From Volvox africanus (lineage: Eukaryota; Chlorophyta; Chlorophyceae; Chlamydomonadales; Volvocaceae): DNA of 64,000 nucleotides. The translations under genes and the position numbers were made by a program. A model generated the notes under the pieces. That model had not been told where the DNA came from and ran no database searches. It saw only the letters and a program-made list of their open reading frames with translations. The stretch covers positions 226,001 to 290,000 of the forward strand of contig BSDZ01000019.1 of assembly GCA_030268105.1 (NCBI GenBank). The letters are read 5' to 3'. Positions 51,802 through 64,000 of the stretch are shown here, one piece after another; within the stretch, counting starts at the first letter, position 1, and each line of letters starts with the position of its first letter.

Positions 51802-51912
51802 GTGGAACTCCCGTTCGGGGTCATCAAGTTCATCAGCTACCGCGCGCGGCCAAAGCCGGTGGCGGTGTTGGCGGTGCGGCTAGACGCGCTGGAGGTGTAC
51901 GGCGTGGCGTTA
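51802..51912 (+). CDS. Candidate plus-strand exon, function unknown
   Basis: A GC3-rich stretch reads VELPFGVIKFISYRARPKP and VAVLAVRLDALEVYGVA. It looks coding, but no good acceptor lies directly upstream of 51802; GTTCATCAG at 51828-51836 is the nearest. No partner exon or family is recognised. It is convergent with the glycerol-3-phosphate dehydrogenase gene. Confidence 0.25.
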
Positions 51913-52075
51913 AAAAGGAGTCCTCCTCACTTTCCGCTCCCGGAACCTCGAACTTGGATCCGACCTTTCAAAATTTTGAAAAATGCAGAAAATGCAGAAA
52001 AAGGAGAGCAAGCCATGAATTGTGATTGGAGAGGTAAGATATAGATGAGAAAACAAAACAAGTAGCAGGTGGACA

Positions 52076-52293
<218 letters not shown>

Positions 52294-52340
52294 CATTAAA
52301 TAAACGAACGAACGAACGAATAAATAAATAAATAAACAAA

Positions 52341-52372
<32 letters not shown>

Positions 52373-52410
52373 AAACAAACAAATAAATAATAAAAAAACA
52401 AAATGTAACT

Positions 52411-60551
<8,141 letters not shown>

Positions 60552-61694
60552 TTTTACGAATCATAAAAGAGCTGAATGCAGCAAGAATAAATTCCGAACG
60601 CCGTTTGATTGAGGGAAGGAATACGCGCGCTCAATTACACAGTCACCTGCAGTTACGCAATGCACATCACAACAGGGAGACAATATTCCCTTGGAAGCCT
60701 GTAATCTTCAGACGCTTTCCGCTCTCAGAACCATATACGTACAGTTGTACGGCCGAGTTTGCCCACAACGAAAAAAATATCCCCTGTACATGCCCGCCTT
60801 GGCAGTCCAAAAACCTTCTGTGTTCCTCAAGCATGAAATCTCTCTATCTATGTTACGTGCCGTATTTCTTTATCTTCGGTTATATCTCCACCCTGTTCGG
60901 GTGTCCTGACTGGTATCCCTACTGGTTTCAGTAGGCGGGGAGGACGGGGAGATGGGTAGGCAAGCGGTGAGTTAACACCATCCTGCGTGACGCTTATGCA
61001 ATCGCCATCGTAGCGCCTAGTTATGTATTGCATTAGCAAGTGCTTGAACAACTGGGAGTCCTCTAACAAAGGAAAGGAGCTAGAAAAGAGGAAGAGACTT
61101 GTCAGAGCTCGAATGGTCACATGATTTATGATTTATTTATATATGATAGCGCAGCGAATGCCGCTATTCGCAAACTTGTGTCTGCAGAAGGCAGTAAGAG
61201 AGCCCAAAACAAAGGCGACCGAAAGGAGGCTAGGGGCGACAAGCTTTCCTTGGTTTCCATGGCCTGTCAAACGAGTCGTATCCAAAGCTACTCAACGAAC
61301 TAATCCAAACATTTGAACCGAATGGATTGATTAATGTATCCTGTAGGTGTAAGCTTGATCCCTCGACCTAGTCACCGTACAACTCAAGTAGTTGACGGCC
61401 CACAAAACCTATCCCATCTTGCTTCTTATAAAAGAACTACATGTAAGCATTTTCTTTTATTTCTTCTATTAGAGGTATACGAAAGTTCTCTAGAGAACCA
61501 TTTGATACCAATAATTCCAAAGATATAATTATTGTTTCCCGGAAGAAATTATGAATTCAAGTAAGTAGCATTTTAAGTTTTTTTTTGCAACACCAAGCTT
61601 AATAATTGCTAACCTAAACCCATTTTGTTCTATTGCAGGATAAGTATTTTGTTACATTAATTTTAAGTGTACAATTAAAAAAGAAGACAAATTA
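60552..61694. other. Upstream flank of the dehydrogenase gene
   Basis: Should contain the promoter of the minus-strand dehydrogenase gene just above 60551. Frames such as 60605-60934 (+) have no features. GC content falls towards 61600. Confidence 0.45.
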
Positions 61695-62092
61695 ATGTCT
61701 AAGACGGGGAATTCTGAAAGAGCTACTATTCCTCCAAAGGAAAGAACAGCTAAAGATCATGCTAAAGCAGGAGGTAATGGCTTATTAGGTGTGGGGGAGG
61801 CGCTATATGGAGTATGTGTATAATAAATAAGGCAAAAGAATCCATATTAAAGTTTACCATTGACCTTGTTAAAGCAACGCTATTGAACCGTGCACCCCAG
61901 GAAAACTATGCCGTTGAGTTTTGCCGTATAGAAGGAGCGAAGAAATGGTCAGAAAGTAATAAATACAATTTGGAAGAAGAATGGGAGGATTTCTGTGTCA
62001 GAAAACGACAGGACGACAGTCGAAGGGTACGGCATCGGCATGGGGGAATGGGAAGAAAAACCGGAAAGGGCGTTAAAAGGCACAGTCGTTAA
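61695..62092 (+). CDS. Small uncharacterised ORF at the right repeat-arm boundary
   Basis: Two overlapping frames. 61695-61823 opens MSKTGNSERATIPPKERTAK and stops just before the inverted-repeat edge. 61814-62092 opens MCIINKAKESILKF and contains the same ENYAVEFCRIEG, NKYNLEEEWEDFC and basic tail as the left-arm ORF. The AT-rich codon use differs from the surrounding GC-rich genes, suggesting a mobile or transferred origin. A GTAAGT...TTGCAG pair at 61562-61639 could be an intron upstream. No family is recognised. Confidence 0.4.
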
Positions 62093-62828
62093 AGAAGAAG
62101 AAGGCGGGGCACAGATTCAGACGCGGGGTCAGGGGCGCGTAGGAAAAGAGAAGGGTGAAGAGAGAATGGCAGGGGCAAAGAACGGTCTCTGGAAGCACAG
62201 TCTAGGACCACGAATGGCTCCCACCATAAGGTGCGTAGGTTACAAAATGAACATATATGTACATGTACATGGTCACCACGATGCAAGTGGACCGCTTCAC
62301 CACCACTTGGCCGCCACCACCAGATGGCTCTGAAGGGGCTCAGAGGCTGAGTAGCGGGGTCAGCAGTCTGGGATGCCACAAGACTAGTTGCCAAGCACGC
62401 TACACGACATACTGACAGACTCGTGAGCCTCACGGCAGAAGATGGGCTCACTCGGCATGTGTGATTGGCCACACATCCAATACACATTGGATGCGTGATT
62501 CAGAAACAGTCCATAGTGAAGAGCAAGCAATAACAGCTAGCTTTTTACTTAACTACTCCACGGTGCGGTAAATGCTGTCATCACGATACACCAGCTTCTT
62601 ATTATTACCCATTAGATTTTTTACTCTCTATACCTGCCACTGCTGGTAGATAGTTGCAGCCGAAATGGTGCTACAACCTCGTACCCATATAAGCCCAGGC
62701 ATACGCCCAGCCGCGCTGCATCCGCCATTCGTTCATTCACGGCTAGCTGCTAGCGCAGTCCCATGCAGCTGGTCCCGTTGGACCCTTCGGTTATCAATCG
62801 AGCTTTGTGGCGTTTGAATGCGTGGGGT

Positions 62829-63491
62829 TCATTTGCAGTCTATGCCTGGCCGATCAGGCTTGATGCTCCGTCCCGACATGCCCACCCCCACCGCCAACCC
62901 CACCGCCGCCCCCTCCACCTCCTCCACCGCCCCCTCCGCCGCCACCGCATCCGCCGCCACCGCATCCGCCGCCACCGCCTCCTCCTCCACCGCCGCCCCC
63001 GCCCCCGCCACCCCCACAGTGGGTGCTGCTGCTGTTGTGGCGCCGCTGGGAACAGGAGGAATCGCGGCTCCGGCCCGGACTCGAGCCCCATCAGGATCTC
63101 GTGGTTGCTCAGCCGCATATACGGCTCCTCCCCCGTGTGGAGCTGCCACAGGGTGACGCCCATCGAATAGACGTCAACCTTCTCCGACACCTCACCGTTG
63201 CCAAAAAACACCTCGGGGGCCATGTACGGCAGCGTCCCACGCGGCGAAGGACAGGAGACGTACTTGCCGTACTTGGGCTTGCTCAGCCCAAAGTCCGCAA
63301 TCTGTGACATGTCGTGAAGCCAGTGGCAGTGGGGGTGAGTTGGTGGCGGCAGCTGTGAGACGGTGATGATTCACGGGGAAACGCACACAGAAGCATACAC
63401 GGACACGAACGCAGCTGCCAGATCCAGACGAAACCCTAACACGACAGGACGACACCATGTCATTGCGGGGCCTTCCGGCCCATTACCACTC

Positions 63492-63534
<43 letters not shown>

Positions 63535-64000
63535 GTCTTTTTTTTTTGCTCGGGTAGCTGACCTTGGCAACCATGTTCTCCCCCTCTCCTTGGATGAGCA
63601 CGTTGTCGGGCTTCAAGTCGAAATGCACAATTGCGGGCGACTGCGAGTGGAGATAGGCCATCCCCACGGCCACCTGCGTGAGGGGAAGGCACACATGCAC
63701 ACAAGTCAGTGAGCGGCGCGCCGAGCCAGACTCGACCCGTACAGATGTAACAAGGCACCCTGCAGTAATGGAGGCGGGAGGGGCTTGGAGGGCGGCCGAT
63801 AACGACTATCCGCCAATTGGGGAACTGCTGGGGGCGGGTCATCATGTGAGGGTCATGTGGGCCCAACAGATGACTCGCACGTAACACAGACCCAGACAAC
63901 CTACACCGCCTGGAAGAAGGGCCCTACGAAGGGCCTCACGCCCACCCTGACCACCACCCCCTCGCCTACTCGGAGAAATGGAGGAACTGGCAACCTCGTT
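62829..64000 (-). CDS. Protein kinase gene, right copy (5' part outside window)
   Basis: Second copy of the kinase 3' half. One exon (about 63674-63564) reads GMAYLHSQSPAIVHFDLKPD, with the catalytic Asp intact at codon 63619-63617. The next exon (from about 63306) reads IADFGLSKPKYGKY, GTLPYMAPEVFFGN, then VDVYSMGVTLWQLHTGEEPY and LSNHEILMGLESG. Catalytic loop, DFG, APE and the helix-F Asp are thus all present, as expected for an active non-RD, TKL-like Ser/Thr kinase. After GLESG it enters the GGC/GGA tract. A TTCCTCCTGTTCCCAG acceptor may start the last exon, and stops lie at 62840, 62829 and about 62854 depending on frame. The last C-lobe helices are not seen in any frame. The Gly loop and VAIK Lys would be beyond the edge. 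Confidence 0.78.
63494..63531. repeat. (CA)n microsatellite, mirror of the left-arm (TG)n
   Basis: About 19 CA units in the kinase intron, flanked at 63538-63548 by a T-rich run absent from the left arm. Confidence 0.9.

Larger units (their letters stand above)
61825..64000 (-). repeat. Right arm of a large inverted repeat (continues past the window)
   Basis: Reverse complement of 30029-32342. It is shorter by about 140 bases, mainly because of the GGC tract and the 30814-31014 difference. Confidence 0.93.

Overview
This window is nuclear DNA from an intron-rich eukaryote, most likely a chlorophyte green alga. Every recognisable gene is split by many short GT-AG introns: I resolve 15, 8, 16 and 19 exons in the four best models, and all exon phases agree. 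Coding exons are GC-rich at third positions and carry Ala/Gly/Ser/Gln runs inserted inside conserved domains, as in volvocine-type algae. A phosphoserine-phosphatase/glycerol-3-phosphate-dehydrogenase fusion with a transit-like N-terminus (52411-60551) is a protein architecture I know from core chlorophytes such as Chlamydomonas and Dunaliella. The species cannot be named from the sequence alone.

Layout: 1-1704 (-) is the 5' part of a U-box protein that runs off the left edge. 1705-7457 is mostly anonymous, with microsatellites, one plausible minus-strand exon and a frame-broken coding block of unknown function (4899-6355). 7458-15127 (+) is a complete DDM1/LSH-type SNF2 chromatin remodeller. 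18914-23843 (-) is a complete patatin-like phospholipase. 26262-26492 (-) is a broken membrane-transporter 3' end. 27098-31334 (+) is a protein-kinase gene. 35560-43270 (-) is a complete DEAH-box RNA helicase. 43271-52410 is gene-poor and holds a copia gag remnant, one intact 109-codon gene of unknown function (49047-49376) and long microsatellites. 52411-60551 (-) is the bifunctional glycerol-forming enzyme. From 61825 to the right edge lies an inverted copy of 30029-32342, carrying a second copy of the kinase's 3' half.

The genes do not form a pathway cluster; gene order looks like ordinary algal chromosome with interspersed repeats. The most interesting relation is the inverted kinase duplication, whose arms are about 29.5 kb apart. 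The left copy has Asn in place of the catalytic-loop Asp and has lost the following C-lobe segment, whereas the right copy keeps both. All gene models were assembled by eye from splice signals, reading phase and family motifs; no search was run.
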